64,000 nucleotides of DNA from Candidatus Nomurabacteria bacterium (GCA_031262695.1 JAISHF010000003.1:36485-100484); one strand, 5' to 3'; counted from the first letter of the stretch, positions 32,501 through 41,989 are shown. Notes: generated from the sequence alone by a model not told the origin. Translations and numbers: made by a program.

Positions 32501-34459
32501 ATGTTTGATGCCTTGAAAAAGTTATTTGGCAAAAAAGGTGTGTCGCAAAAGACGACGATCGTAAGCCCTGATCGGCGGCTGGTGGCGGAGTTTGAGGTGG
32601 CGGGCGGGATTTTGCAGTATCGGGTGAATCGTGATGGACGGCCGGTGCTGGGGACGAGCCGGATTGGGTTTGAGCTGAAAAACGATCGGCCGCTGGCGAA
32701 AAATTTGGCGGTGGTGCGGGTGGCGACGAAATTCATTAACGAAAAGTGGGAAACGGTTTGGGGCGAGGAAAAAACGATTGTTAATAATTATAACGAGGCG
32801 GCGATTTATTTAACTGAGATTGATGGCGCGGAGCGGCTTTGGACGGTGCGGGTGCGGGTATTTAATGAGGGCGTGGCGTGGCGATATGAGTTCCCTGCGC
32901 AGCCGAATTGGCAGGCGATGGAGATTGTCAATGAGTATACGGAGTTTGCGTTTGATAGCAATAGCACGGCGTGGTGGATTCCGGCTTATCAGCCCGACCG
33001 CTACGAATATAATTACACTAAGAGCGCGCTGAGTGATTTGAGTGTGCCGATGCATACGCCACTGACTTTGCGGCTGCCGGGCGGGTTTTATGCGGCGGTT
33101 CATGAGGCAGCATTATATGATTATGCGGCGATGACTTTACGCCCGCAGGATGGAAAATTAGTTTCGGATTTGACGCCGCTGTCTAACGGCACGCGGGCAG
33201 CATTGGTGTTGCCAGCGCAGACACCGTGGCGGATGGTGGAGATTGGGCAGGCGGCAACGGATTTGATGGCGAATCGGATGATGCTGAACCTGAACGAGCC
33301 GTGCAAATTGCCCGATACTTCGTGGGTGCAGGCGGGCAAGTTTATGGGGATTTGGTGGACGCTGCATCTGAACGAACTAACTTGGGGGTCGGGTGAGCGG
33401 CAGGGGATTACGACGGCGCGGGTCAAGGAATACATTGACGCTTGTGCGGCGTATGGTGTGCCGGTGTTGTTGTTGGAGGGCTGGAATGTTGGCTGGGATG
33501 GCGACTGGATGAATCACGGCGAGAATTTTGTTTATACTGAGCCAGTGGCGGGATTTGATTTGGATGCGTGCTTGGAATATGCGCGGCAAAAAAATGTCAA
33601 ACTGATGTTGCACCACGAAACTTCGGCGGATGTGGCGAACTACGAGCGGCAACTGGATGCGGCTTATGCGTTTTTGCGGGATAAGGGTGTGCATTATTTG
33701 AAGACGGGCTATGTCGGGTCGCGGATTAACCATTTAGAGTTTCACCATTCGCAAATTGGCGTGCGACATTATCAACGGACAGTGGAACTTGCGGCGGCGA
33801 ACAAAATTATGTTGGATATTCATGAGCCAATTAAGGGGACGGGAATTGAGCGAACTTGGCCGAATTTGATGACGCGCGAGGGGGCGCGGGGGCAGGAGTA
33901 TGAGGGCGGGGCGCTGAGCCCAAATCACGCAACGATTATTCCGTTCACGCGGGGGCTGGCGGGCGGTTTTGATTACACGCCGGGCGTGTTTGATGTGACG
34001 AATTTTACTAAGCGAGTGGCAACGACGATTGCACGGCAACTGGCGTATTATGTGGTGATTTTTTCTAGTATGCAGATGGTTTCGGATCGGCCGCAAATGT
34101 ATAAGGACCATCCGCTGTTTCGGTTTATTCAGTTGGTGCCTACTTCGTGGGAGCGGTCGCTGTATTTGCTGGGTGATATTGGCGAGTATGTGGTGGTGGC
34201 GCGGCAGGCGCGTGATAGTGGCGACTGGTTTATTGGCGGTATTACCAATGAAAATCCACGGCGGGTGAATTTGTTTTTTGACTTTTTGGAGAAGGATGCA
34301 AGATATCAGGCGGAGATTTATCGTGATGATGAGGGGGCGCATTATCGGGACAACCAGTTGGCGTATAAGATAGAAACTTGTGAGATTACGGCGGCAGACC
34401 ATTTGTCGGTGAATATGGCGAGCGGCGGTGGATTTGCAATTTATCTCAAAAAGTTGTAA
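32501..34459 (+). CDS. Glycoside hydrolase family 97 (alpha-glucosidase/galactosidase-like)
   Basis: GH97 enzymes, known best as SusB of Bacteroides, cleave terminal alpha-glucosyl or galactosyl residues. The 652 residues show the N-terminal beta-sandwich (to about 265), the (beta/alpha)8 barrel with LLLEGWNVGWDGDW, LMLHHETSADV, HYLKTGYVGSR, LDIHEPIKGTG and LMTREGARGQEYEGG, and a C-terminal beta domain. The glutamates in HHETS, HEPIKG and REGARGQEY fit the inverting subgroup; the Gly in KTGYV is where retaining members have their Asp (from memory of the family). There is no signal peptide, so it is predicted cytoplasmic, unlike SusB. No sugar transporter lies next to it. Confidence 0.88.
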   Translation: MFDALKKLFGKKGVSQKTTIVSPDRRLVAEFEVAGGILQYRVNRDGRPVLGTSRIGFELKNDRPLAKNLAVVRVATKFINEKWETVWGEEKTIVNNYNEAAIYLTEIDGAERLWTVRVRVFNEGVAWRYEFPAQPNWQAMEIVNEYTEFAFDSNSTAWWIPAYQPDRYEYNYTKSALSDLSVPMHTPLTLRLPGGFYAAVHEAALYDYAAMTLRPQDGKLVSDLTPLSNGTRAALVLPAQTPWRMVEIGQAATDLMANRMMLNLNEPCKLPDTSWVQAGKFMGIWWTLHLNELTWGSGERQGITTARVKEYIDACAAYGVPVLLLEGWNVGWDGDWMNHGENFVYTEPVAGFDLDACLEYARQKNVKLMLHHETSADVANYERQLDAAYAFLRDKGVHYLKTGYVGSRINHLEFHHSQIGVRHYQRTVELAAANKIMLDIHEPIKGTGIERTWPNLMTREGARGQEYEGGALSPNHATIIPFTRGLAGGFDYTPGVFDVTNFTKRVATTIARQLAYYVVIFSSMQMVSDRPQMYKDHPLFRFIQLVPTSWERSLYLLGDIGEYVVVARQARDSGDWFIGGITNENPRRVNLFFDFLEKDARYQAEIYRDDEGAHYRDNQLAYKIETCEITAADHLSVNMASGGGFAIYLKKL

Positions 34460-34467
34460 AATAAAGT

Positions 34468-35151
34468 ATGGAAGACGAACAAGCACAAACTACGAATTCG
34501 CGAAAGCTCTGGTTGGGGCTGGGGCTAGTGCTGATTGTGGAGGGGCTAGCGACGATGGCGTTTTGGGCGGTGCCGAAAATCACCGGCAAGACCGAAGATG
34601 AACTGGTAACTTTGCTGTTGCCGCCGATTGTTAACGCGGTGGAGGTGCCAGCATTCACGGCGACAGTGAATTATTCAACGACTGAGGCGACAAATAAAGA
34701 TGTGCTGGTGGAGATTGTGGCCGATAAGGAAATCCAGTTGAGCGAGGGTTGGGCGCGTGATAAAAGTGGCTTAACGACCAAAATGGTGAAAAGTTTTAGT
34801 GAGAACACGATTGAGCAAGTGCGAGTGCTAGACATAAATGGTAAGGCGGTTGAAGTTGATTTGGCGATTGGCAATATTGATAAGACGCCGCCAACTATAT
34901 TAGGGAGTGTTTGGTATTATAAGTTGGCTGACGGGCGAGTGCAGGTGAGTTTTGAGGCGAGTGAGCAGATAACGGCAGCTGGTTGGGGATATCTGAACAA
35001 TTTGGCACGCTATACGCGGACTTTTAGTGAGAACTGGTCTGGGGTAGTTTTGGTGCGAGATTTGGCGGGCAACACGGCGCAAGTGGCGATTGTGGTTGAT
35101 AGTATTGTGCCAGTGTCAGTTGAGAATAACGAAGTCGTGCCGACGGATTAA
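34468..35151 (+). CDS. Membrane-anchored protein with Ig-like repeats
   Basis: A 227-residue protein: short cytoplasmic start, membrane segment at about 14-36, then two beta-rich repeats, each ending in a VRVLDINGKAVEV- or VLVRDLAGNTAQV-like strand, joined by IDKTPPTI. That pattern resembles bacterial Ig-like surface domains; ligand unknown. The TAAAAT box of its promoter contains the stop codon of the GH97 gene and lies 5 nt before ATG 34468, so it may have its own leaderless transcript. Its last 36 nt overlap tilS on the other strand. Confidence 0.75.
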   Translation: MEDEQAQTTNSRKLWLGLGLVLIVEGLATMAFWAVPKITGKTEDELVTLLLPPIVNAVEVPAFTATVNYSTTEATNKDVLVEIVADKEIQLSEGWARDKSGLTTKMVKSFSENTIEQVRVLDINGKAVEVDLAIGNIDKTPPTILGSVWYYKLADGRVQVSFEASEQITAAGWGYLNNLARYTRTFSENWSGVVLVRDLAGNTAQVAIVVDSIVPVSVENNEVVPTD

Positions 35152-36030
35152 AATAAACCGGCCGCTTGATAGTTGGAATTTTTTTTGTGGCTGATAGGTC
35201 TGGATTGCGTTGAGTAGGCGTTTGATTTCGGGACGAGTGGAGCGAATATTTTGCTGCAAGAGCCAAAAACGGAGGGCTTCTTCATAGATTTGGGATTTTT
35301 CATTTTTGGCGAAAATATAAAAATTCCGCCCCTGTAAAACAGAAGAATACTCTTGGAGTAAGTCGTTGATTTCTTGGGCAATTTGGGCTTGGCGACGTTG
35401 TAATTTGAGCAATTTCCATTTAGTATCAAATGGTAGGGCGGCGATTTTTGGGCGGAGGCGATTGCGGAGATATTTTGGTGATTGGTTTGTAGAATCTTCA
35501 CGCCACTGGACTTTGAATTCTTCGGCTAAGCTAGTGATTTCGGATTTTTGGAGTTCTAAAAGTGGGCGGATGTAGTTTGGGCGATTCAAAACGGCGAGGC
35601 CGCGCCAGCCGGTGCCGCGCGAAAGGTTGATGGCGATGGTCTCACAAAGATCATCTAAGTGATGGGCGGTTGCGATAGTGGTTTTGGTGACGCTTGTGAG
35701 AAACTCGTGGCGCGCCCTGCGTGCGGTGGCTTCGGAATGGTCGGCAAGGTTGGCCTGCTTACTAACGAATCTGATGCTATGTTTTGCGGCGAAATCGCGG
35801 ACCAGCGCTTCGTCTTGATTGCTATCGGGGCGGAGATTGTGGTTAAAATGAGCGATGGTGAGTTGGCCGCTCGGTAGGCTATACGCGAAAATATGGGCAA
35901 GGAGCATACTATCAACGCCGCCGCTAGTGGCCACACTGAGACAACCTACGGTTTTCTCAGCGCTCGGTCGGCAAAAGCCGACCCCTGCGGGGCAAGCCTC
36001 GCTGCTCTTTCCCTTAATCTTTTTTGGCAT
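35116..36030 (-). CDS. tilS: tRNA(Ile)-lysidine synthase
   Basis: TilS attaches lysine to C34 of the AUA-reading tRNA-Ile, changing both codon and amino acid identity. The 304 residues have the PP-loop ATPase signature ATSGGVDSMLLAH, the HFNHNLRPDS segment, TATAHHLDD-like TIATAHHLDDLCETIAIN and GTGWRGLAVLNRP. The usual C-terminal tRNA-binding domains are short or absent. The first 30 residues look unlike TilS, so the true start may be further in. It overlaps the sugar transferase upstream by 17 nt, indicating one operon. Confidence 0.92.
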   Translation of the reverse strand: MPKKIKGKSSEACPAGVGFCRPSAEKTVGCLSVATSGGVDSMLLAHIFAYSLPSGQLTIAHFNHNLRPDSNQDEALVRDFAAKHSIRFVSKQANLADHSEATARRARHEFLTSVTKTTIATAHHLDDLCETIAINLSRGTGWRGLAVLNRPNYIRPLLELQKSEITSLAEEFKVQWREDSTNQSPKYLRNRLRPKIAALPFDTKWKLLKLQRRQAQIAQEINDLLQEYSSVLQGRNFYIFAKNEKSQIYEEALRFWLLQQNIRSTRPEIKRLLNAIQTYQPQKKFQLSSGRFILIRRHDFVILN

Positions 36031-36634
36031 TTATTTTGACGGTTTCTTTGGTGTTTTCGGCGATGCCGTCGCCGATTAAGACGGTGGTGAAGGTGCGAAT
36101 GACGCAGGCGCAATCCATTTTGAACGAGAGGTGGTCGCGATAGTGGCGATCAAGGGCGACTTTTTCAACTTCGTCAACATTGTCGCGGCCATTGACTTGG
36201 GCCCAGCCAGTGATGCCAGGGCGGATGGCAAAGACGCGGTGTTTTTGGCGGAGGGAGTTGGTGGTTTTTTCAAGAGCAATGACGGGGCGAGGGCCGATTA
36301 GCGACATCTCGCCACGGAGGACGTTGACAAGTTGCGGGAGTTCGTCAAAAGATGATTTGCGGAGAATGGAGCCGAAACGAGTAACATATTTGGAGTGGTC
36401 GCAGTGGGCGGTGGCGCAAATTGGCGCATTCATAGTCATGGTGCGGAACTTATACATAATAAAATGTTTGCCGTTTTTGCCGATGCGTTTATCGCGGCGG
36501 ATGGCGGGGCCGTCGCTCTCTAGTTTGATGATGAGGGCGACTAAGAAGAATGGCGCGGCAAGGATTGCTAGCCCAAGCAGAGCAAAGATGAAGTCGCCGG
36601 CGCGTTTGATTTGGGGGTATTCAGGCTTTTTCAT
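36014..36634 (-). CDS. Polyprenyl-phosphate sugar-1-phosphate transferase
   Basis: This enzyme starts a surface polysaccharide by loading a sugar phosphate onto undecaprenyl phosphate. The 206 residues have one membrane hairpin (about 13-37), the catalytic-domain motifs RDKRIGKNGKHFIMYKFRTM, LRKSSFDELPQLVNVLRGEM, SLIGPRPV and PGITGWAQVNGR, and a basic tail. Which sugar is used cannot be read. It has its own promoter, TGTGA+TATAAT 7 nt before the ATG, just past the end of the pilB-like gene, and drives tilS too. LicD and FemX elsewhere in the window act on the same envelope. Confidence 0.92.
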   Translation of the reverse strand: MKKPEYPQIKRAGDFIFALLGLAILAAPFFLVALIIKLESDGPAIRRDKRIGKNGKHFIMYKFRTMTMNAPICATAHCDHSKYVTRFGSILRKSSFDELPQLVNVLRGEMSLIGPRPVIALEKTTNSLRQKHRVFAIRPGITGWAQVNGRDNVDEVEKVALDRHYRDHLSFKMDCACVIRTFTTVLIGDGIAENTKETVKINAKKD

Positions 36635-36642
36635 TGTTATTA

Positions 36643-38310
36643 TTATATCACACGAGCGATTTCTGACAAGGTGGTGTGGCCGGCGAGGGCGGCGAGGACG
36701 CCTTTTTGCTCTAAGGTGAGCATATTGTGGGCGCGGGCGGTTTTTTCAATTGCTTCGGCGTTGACTTCTTGAACATCACCACGCAAATATTTCTGGACTT
36801 CTTCGTTGACGATGAGTTGTTCCATGATGCACATACGGCCTTCAAAACCGAACGGTGCAGTGTCGCTGACGACTGGGTCAAAAAGCATTAAATTATCAAA
36901 ATCAGGAGTATCTACTCCAAGAGTAGCAAAGTCCACCCCTGTTAAGATTTTAGAAATATAGGATTTTTCGGCGGGAGTAGCTGACCTAGCTTGTTTTTGG
37001 TCGGTGAGTTTGCGAACTAATCTTTGGGCGATAACCATACGGACAGAGCTTGCAAAGATGGGGTTTTGGCCGATTAAGTCAATCATACGGGCGAAAGCGG
37101 CGGCGGCGGAGTTGGCGTGGAAAGATGATAACACGAGATGCCCCGTGATGGAGGCCTGAATCGCCGTGCGGGCGGTGTCGCTGTCGCGAATCTCGCCGAC
37201 CATCACAATGTCAGGGTCAAGACGTAAAACAGAACGTAGAGCGTCGGCAAATTGGGCGCCGTCGGTGGTTTTGATTGGCACTTGGGAGATGCCAGCAATG
37301 CTGTATTCAATTGGGTCTTCTAGGGTAATGATTTTGCGGTCGCTGGTGTTGAGGGCGTTTAGGATTGAGTAGAGTGTGGTGGATTTACCTGAGCCGGTTG
37401 GGCCGACCATTAGCACAAGGCCCCGCGGATGGCTGATGACTTCTTGTAAGATGTCGCGTTCACGCTGGGTAATGCCGAGGAGGTCAAGATTGAGCAGGCT
37501 GTCGTTGAAGTTAAAAAGTCGCAACACGGCGTCTTGGCCAAACAAGGTCGGCACGGTTTCAATACGGATGTTGAGAGTGTGAGTATGGCCGTCGCGGGTG
37601 ATGTCTTTTTGGATATGCCCTGACTGCGGCTTAGTGCTGGCCATTGAGAGGCTGGCGCGGCTTGCGAGTTCGCCGAGCAAAATGCGGTAGCGTTCGCGGT
37701 GGAGTTCGGCGATAATGTGGAGCATACCGTCCACGCGGAGGCGAACGCGAATGGCGTCACGGAGGTTCTCAATGTGAATATCGGAAGCGCCGAGCATATC
37801 GGCTTGCTCAATCAAAAAGTCAAAAACTTGACCGACTGGCACGGTGTTGAGGGTCTGGCTGACTTTGGCGAGAGTTTCGCTGTCGCCTTGGTTTGCGATT
37901 TTGATGTCATCATAAATGACTTCTACGGGTGGGTCATAGCGGAGTAGCCAGACGCGATAAGCGGATTCAGAAATAAGGGCAAACTCTACGTGCTCGCCCA
38001 TATCTTGGTATTTTTTGGCAAGGGTTGTCAGAACACTACGAGGGGTGGCAGAAGTCACGAAAAAGCGGAATGGCTGGTCGCCGCCGCCGCGTTTGAATGG
38101 CACAGCCATATCTTTGTGCATTTCGGCAATCGTCATCATATCATCGGGGTTCTCAACCAGTGGCGATTCGTCCTCAAAGGCACGGGTGTCAACATAAGGC
38201 AAGCCGAGGATGGTGGCGCGACGAGCGGTGGCCTGCTCTTCGTTTTCGCGGCGCGAATCTTGCTTTAATTGTTCGCTTTTGGCGTCGCGGGCGCTAGTGC
38301 CGTCGTCCAT
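36643..38310 (-). CDS. Type II/IV secretion ATPase, PilB/GspE family
   Basis: This hexameric ATPase powers assembly of type IV pili or type II-like pseudopili. The 555 residues include an N-terminal adaptor domain, the Asp box region, Walker A LMVGPTGSGKST near 300, ITLEDPIEYSI, the His box ITGHLVLSSFHANSAAAAFARM and Walker B DIVMVGEIRDSDTA. The four-cysteine zinc module usual in PilB/GspE after RLVRKL is absent. It lies 21 nt after virB4 in the same direction, so a pilus-type motor and a conjugation-type ATPase share one operon. Confidence 0.93.
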   Translation of the reverse strand: MDDGTSARDAKSEQLKQDSRRENEEQATARRATILGLPYVDTRAFEDESPLVENPDDMMTIAEMHKDMAVPFKRGGGDQPFRFFVTSATPRSVLTTLAKKYQDMGEHVEFALISESAYRVWLLRYDPPVEVIYDDIKIANQGDSETLAKVSQTLNTVPVGQVFDFLIEQADMLGASDIHIENLRDAIRVRLRVDGMLHIIAELHRERYRILLGELASRASLSMASTKPQSGHIQKDITRDGHTHTLNIRIETVPTLFGQDAVLRLFNFNDSLLNLDLLGITQRERDILQEVISHPRGLVLMVGPTGSGKSTTLYSILNALNTSDRKIITLEDPIEYSIAGISQVPIKTTDGAQFADALRSVLRLDPDIVMVGEIRDSDTARTAIQASITGHLVLSSFHANSAAAAFARMIDLIGQNPIFASSVRMVIAQRLVRKLTDQKQARSATPAEKSYISKILTGVDFATLGVDTPDFDNLMLFDPVVSDTAPFGFEGRMCIMEQLIVNEEVQKYLRGDVQEVNAEAIEKTARAHNMLTLEQKGVLAALAGHTTLSEIARVI

Positions 38311-38331
38311 TATCTTCCCACCTTCATCATA

Positions 38332-40134
38332 TTAGCGGCTGGTCGTAACCAGCGACTCCTCCGTATTTGATGCGATAATCTGGATGTGAGCGTGTGATGG
38401 GCCGGCAAAGAATAGGCCTTGACCGACAGGGAAGTTGCCGAGACGTTTGCGTTCTTCTTCGGTTAGTTTGAAAACGTCGGCGAGGACATCAACGGCGCTC
38501 GGACTCTGTTTTAAGAGTAATTGCATACTGGCGTTTGCAACAATCGCGCGGCCCATACGGCTAGACATAAAGTCTTCAACATCTTGGGTAATAGTGGTGA
38601 GGCCGAGTAGGTATTTGCGGGCACGTTTAGCCAAAGAGAAGAGGAAGTTGGCGGAATCTTCGTATTTCATTAGTTGCCACGCCTCATCAACGATTAGCAT
38701 ACGGCGGCGGCGGTCGGCGCGGACGACATTCCAGATGTGTGAAAGCACGATATACATAGCGACAGGGCGGAGCTCGTCTTCTAGGTCGCGGATGTTAAAG
38801 ACGACCATTTGGTTGTTAATGTCAATATTGCTCTGTTGTGAGAAAATACCGGCAAAAGTGCCTGTGGCATATTTGCGGAGGCGTTGGGCGAGGTCGGGGC
38901 CGCTGCCGCCCATGTGTAGTAAAGTGTCATAAAGGTTGGCGATGGTTGGCGGTTGATTGTTGTGGGTTAGTGGGTCGGCGGTGATGCCAGCGCGAGCATA
39001 GGTGTCAATTAGGGCTTGGTCAAGGTCGGCTTCTTCAACTGGGGTGAGGAAGGTGGTTTCGGCGCCGTTTGCTTGGACGGTGCGTTGGCCGAGCATTAGG
39101 CGGAAGAGGCCATGAAGAGTCACTAGGTTGGAGCGGAGGCTGTCGCCAGCGTCTTCGGCGCCGACGATTTTGGGTAGGTCAAAGGGGTTAATGCGAACAT
39201 CGGAATTGAGGCTAAGGCGAATATAAGAGCCGCCGACGGCGTCGCACATTTTTTGATATTCGTTTTCTGGGTCAATAATTAGGATTTCGGTGCCAATCAT
39301 CATAGAACGCAAGGCCTCTAGCTTGACGGCGAAGGATTTACCGGCACCGGATTTGGCAAAAACGGCCATATTGGCGTTCTCTAAGGTAAAGCGGTCAAAA
39401 ATCACGAGGCCGTTGTTATGCATATTGATGCCGTAAAGCACTCCGCTATCTTGTGTGAGGTCGGCTGACGTGAAGGGGAACGAGGTAGAAATCGCACCGG
39501 TATCCATATTGCGGCGGATTTGCAACTGGTCGGTGGCTTGCGGCATAATGGAGTTGAGGGCTGGCTCTTGCTGGCTGGTCGCGACTTTGGTCATAATCAT
39601 TTGCTGACCCAAAATTGTTTCTACGCGGTTTTGGCTTTCGCCGAGTTCTTCAAGCGTATTTGCCCAGATGGTAATATAAAGCCCAAAGCGGAAGAATTTT
39701 TCGGCGCCGACTTGGAGTTTGTCGCGGAGTTCTTCGGCGTCGGCGGTGGCGGCCTCTAACTCTGGGTCGCGGACACGGCCCTTCTCGGAGTTGACGGACA
39801 TAGAGGCTTCTAATTGGGTGACTTTTTTGCGGAGGTTCTTCATAATAATCGCCGTGTCAATTGGGTAAATAAACATAGAAACATCTAGGACTTCGTCTAG
39901 GTTAATGATTGGCGAAAGCCAGCCGGTATAGAGCATCCGCGGGTAGGCATAAACGAAAATGGTGCGGCCGAATTTGGTGCCGAGCTGGAAATAACTGTTT
40001 TTGATTTCATAACTGCTTGGCGAAATGAGGTCGCGGAGGGTAGTGATGCCAGTGTTAAAGGCGTGCTCGGTCTCGGCGTCTTCTAGGAAACGTTGTTGGG
40101 CGGCGATTTGGGCCGCGGTTAGTTTGGTTGCCAT
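38332..40134 (-). CDS. virB4: VirB4-family type IV secretion ATPase
   Basis: VirB4 is the conserved ATPase of type IV secretion systems. The 600 residues contain Walker A AKSGAGKSFAVKLEALR near 260, Walker B RRMLIVDEAWQLM near 480, TQDVEDFMSSR and the closing arginine finger-like region. An upstream in-frame ATG was rejected: ATG 40134 has GAGGAGG in front and overlaps the previous stop by one base (TAATG). It lies between a TraC-like gene and the PilB-like ATPase. No relaxase or coupling protein is in the window, so it may serve protein or DNA traffic. Confidence 0.94.
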   Translation of the reverse strand: MATKLTAAQIAAQQRFLEDAETEHAFNTGITTLRDLISPSSYEIKNSYFQLGTKFGRTIFVYAYPRMLYTGWLSPIINLDEVLDVSMFIYPIDTAIIMKNLRKKVTQLEASMSVNSEKGRVRDPELEAATADAEELRDKLQVGAEKFFRFGLYITIWANTLEELGESQNRVETILGQQMIMTKVATSQQEPALNSIMPQATDQLQIRRNMDTGAISTSFPFTSADLTQDSGVLYGINMHNNGLVIFDRFTLENANMAVFAKSGAGKSFAVKLEALRSMMIGTEILIIDPENEYQKMCDAVGGSYIRLSLNSDVRINPFDLPKIVGAEDAGDSLRSNLVTLHGLFRLMLGQRTVQANGAETTFLTPVEEADLDQALIDTYARAGITADPLTHNNQPPTIANLYDTLLHMGGSGPDLAQRLRKYATGTFAGIFSQQSNIDINNQMVVFNIRDLEDELRPVAMYIVLSHIWNVVRADRRRRMLIVDEAWQLMKYEDSANFLFSLAKRARKYLLGLTTITQDVEDFMSSRMGRAIVANASMQLLLKQSPSAVDVLADVFKLTEEERKRLGNFPVGQGLFFAGPSHAHIQIIASNTEESLVTTSR

Positions 40135-41171
40135 TATTGTTCCTCCTCTGTTGTTGGTTTGCCAGTGCCTTTGGTGGTATATAAATGGGTATAGCGTTGC
40201 CAATCTACTAGCGGTTGATTGACGGCGGTGTCGGGGTTATTGAAGTTGTAATAGAGCATAGCGAGGGCGCGGGTATCTAGGCGGACGGCTGGCACGCCGA
40301 CGGCACGGAGGCCGTCAATGATGGCAGCACTGCGGCGAGCCATCTCGGTTTTGGCGGATTCAAATTCTGGGCGGCCGATTTTGACAGCTTGTTGCGGAGC
40401 GGCACTAACAAGCCCAGAGATGCCCTTTTTGGTGGCGTTGCCGAGAGCTTTGGCGCGGTCATCGGCACCATAAGAGAAACAGATAAAGAAAGATTTGTCC
40501 ATAATATTGGCTTCACGGGCGAGGGCGTCAATAAAGACCATATAATCGTCCATCAAGACATTGAGGAGCATATTATCTTGGTTACGGCGGATGTTGGCGA
40601 GTTTTTCTAGGTATGGGCCGATATCAATCTTTTGGCTGCGGATGGCGATTTGGATGTCAAAAGTGAGGGAATTCAAGAAGCTTTGGTAGGCGTATTCAAC
40701 GGAATCTTGCTCGTTTGGGCTCATAAGGTCAAAGTTGATGCTTTGGGCGGCGATAATGGCGCGGAAAGAGCCGTCCTTCATAATTACGAGGCCGTCGCGG
40801 ATTTCAGAGATTAGGAGCGACTTTTGGGCGGTGTTGCTAATTTGGGTTTTGATAGGGGTATTGGCCGTGGTAACACCTGTGGCAGTGCCAGCAGCTTGGG
40901 CGATACCAAGTTGGCTCTGGGCGACGGCTGGCGTGGGCTGGGCGATTGGGGTTTGGGGGATTATGGCTGGTTGTTGCGGAATTGACATCGGTTGTTGGGG
41001 CGCGGCTGGGCTGCTGATTGGTAGCGGCATAGTCGTGGCTTGTCGCTCGGCGTTGATGCGGCTGATACTTGGTGCGGCGGCGTTCGCGGCGACGTGAGCG
41101 ACTGGCGCATTCGGCGGAATTACTGTTGGCTTGGGTGCGAGTGGTGCTGGATTATTGCCCTGTGGTTGCAT
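40134..41171 (-). CDS. TraC/VirB4 N-terminal-like T4SS protein
   Basis: A 345-residue protein: Pro/Ala/Gln-rich disordered start (about 1-110), then a domain with SLLISEIRDGLVIMKDGSFR, a segment typical of the N-terminal domain of TraC/VirB4-type proteins, and a long helical region. No Walker motif is present, so it is not an ATPase itself. Its position between prgI and virB4, with overlaps on both sides (20 nt and 1 nt), makes it a part of the secretion complex. The exact role is inferred from context. Confidence 0.78.
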   Translation of the reverse strand: MQPQGNNPAPLAPKPTVIPPNAPVAHVAANAAAPSISRINAERQATTMPLPISSPAAPQQPMSIPQQPAIIPQTPIAQPTPAVAQSQLGIAQAAGTATGVTTANTPIKTQISNTAQKSLLISEIRDGLVIMKDGSFRAIIAAQSINFDLMSPNEQDSVEYAYQSFLNSLTFDIQIAIRSQKIDIGPYLEKLANIRRNQDNMLLNVLMDDYMVFIDALAREANIMDKSFFICFSYGADDRAKALGNATKKGISGLVSAAPQQAVKIGRPEFESAKTEMARRSAAIIDGLRAVGVPAVRLDTRALAMLYYNFNNPDTAVNQPLVDWQRYTHLYTTKGTGKPTTEEEQ

Positions 41172-41787
41172 TTTGCCCCCCGATGTTGTTTTGCGCCATA
41201 GCGTTTTGTGTCATAATACCTCCGTCATTTTGCATATCTGTATTTATTTTACCACGTTCTACGGACTTGTCAAAATCAAGGGCAAAGCTGTAATTGTCAA
41301 ACATATCTGGGGCGGTTTCGCTTTCCATTAAAATGTTGTCGCTGAGGGTGCTTTCTTTGACGGCACGGCCCTCGGTGTCAACGATATTGGCGAGAAAACT
41401 GAGGCGTTTGCTAGCCTCGTTGGCGCCGATATTGCGGATGCGGCTGCGGGCGTCCTCTACTCGTGGGGCTTCAATTGCAATGTCGTGTTGGATGCCGTCG
41501 GGTTGCCAGACGCGGACTTTGGGATTGAGGTGGAATTTAAGCACCGAGCCGAGGTATTGAGTCATAGTTTGCTCTTTGCGGAGCGGCAGGGCAAGGATGA
41601 TTAGTATAAGGGCGGGCGGAACTGGCACAATCGCAAAAAGGGCAATGATGCCACCGACGCTAAACAGACCATAGGCGGCGGCAAGCAGACCAGCGCCGAT
41701 TAAGAGGTAGACAAATTGGCGAAACGAAAAAGGCCCAAGGAGTTTATCCTCTGCTTCAACATCTTGGGGGACTTTATAACTACCCAT
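41152..41787 (-). CDS. PrgI-family T4SS inner membrane protein
   Basis: PrgI proteins are the VirB3-like membrane partners of VirB4 in Gram-positive type systems. The 211 residues begin with the family hallmark YKVPQDVEAEDKLLGPFSFRQF, then two membrane segments (about 26-72), and the PLRKEQTMTQYLGSVLKF stretch; the remaining 100 residues are hydrophilic. The longer ORF upstream was rejected, as ATG 41787 lies 7 nt after TATAAT (minus, 41795-41800). First gene of the prgI-traC-like-virB4-pilB operon. Confidence 0.9.
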   Translation of the reverse strand: MGSYKVPQDVEAEDKLLGPFSFRQFVYLLIGAGLLAAAYGLFSVGGIIALFAIVPVPPALILIILALPLRKEQTMTQYLGSVLKFHLNPKVRVWQPDGIQHDIAIEAPRVEDARSRIRNIGANEASKRLSFLANIVDTEGRAVKESTLSDNILMESETAPDMFDNYSFALDFDKSVERGKINTDMQNDGGIMTQNAMAQNNIGGQNATTGQ

Positions 41788-41899
41788 ATATAATATTATA
41801 TAGTGTTTTAATGGATTTTGCAAAGAAAAAGCGAAAGCGGGATGGTTTTGGGGGGTGGGGCTGCAGTTTTTGGCATTTTGGGGCTAATTTGGTCAGTAA

Positions 41900-41927
41900 T
41901 TCCCAAAAAGTAGCGACTTTTTGGGAA
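41900..41927. repeat. Perfect 12-bp inverted repeat between prgI and the attenuator gene
   Basis: TTCCCAAAAAGT/ACTTTTTGGGAA with loop AGCG. It could be an operator or a terminator. It lies in the 200 nt between the prgI promoter and the promoter at 41990. Nothing else was seen in 41801-41989. Confidence 0.6.
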
Positions 41928-41989
41928 CGAAATCCTAAAAAGTATTGTGGTTATAGTTTTCTGTTTGCCAGTCTATTGGTAAAAATGTA

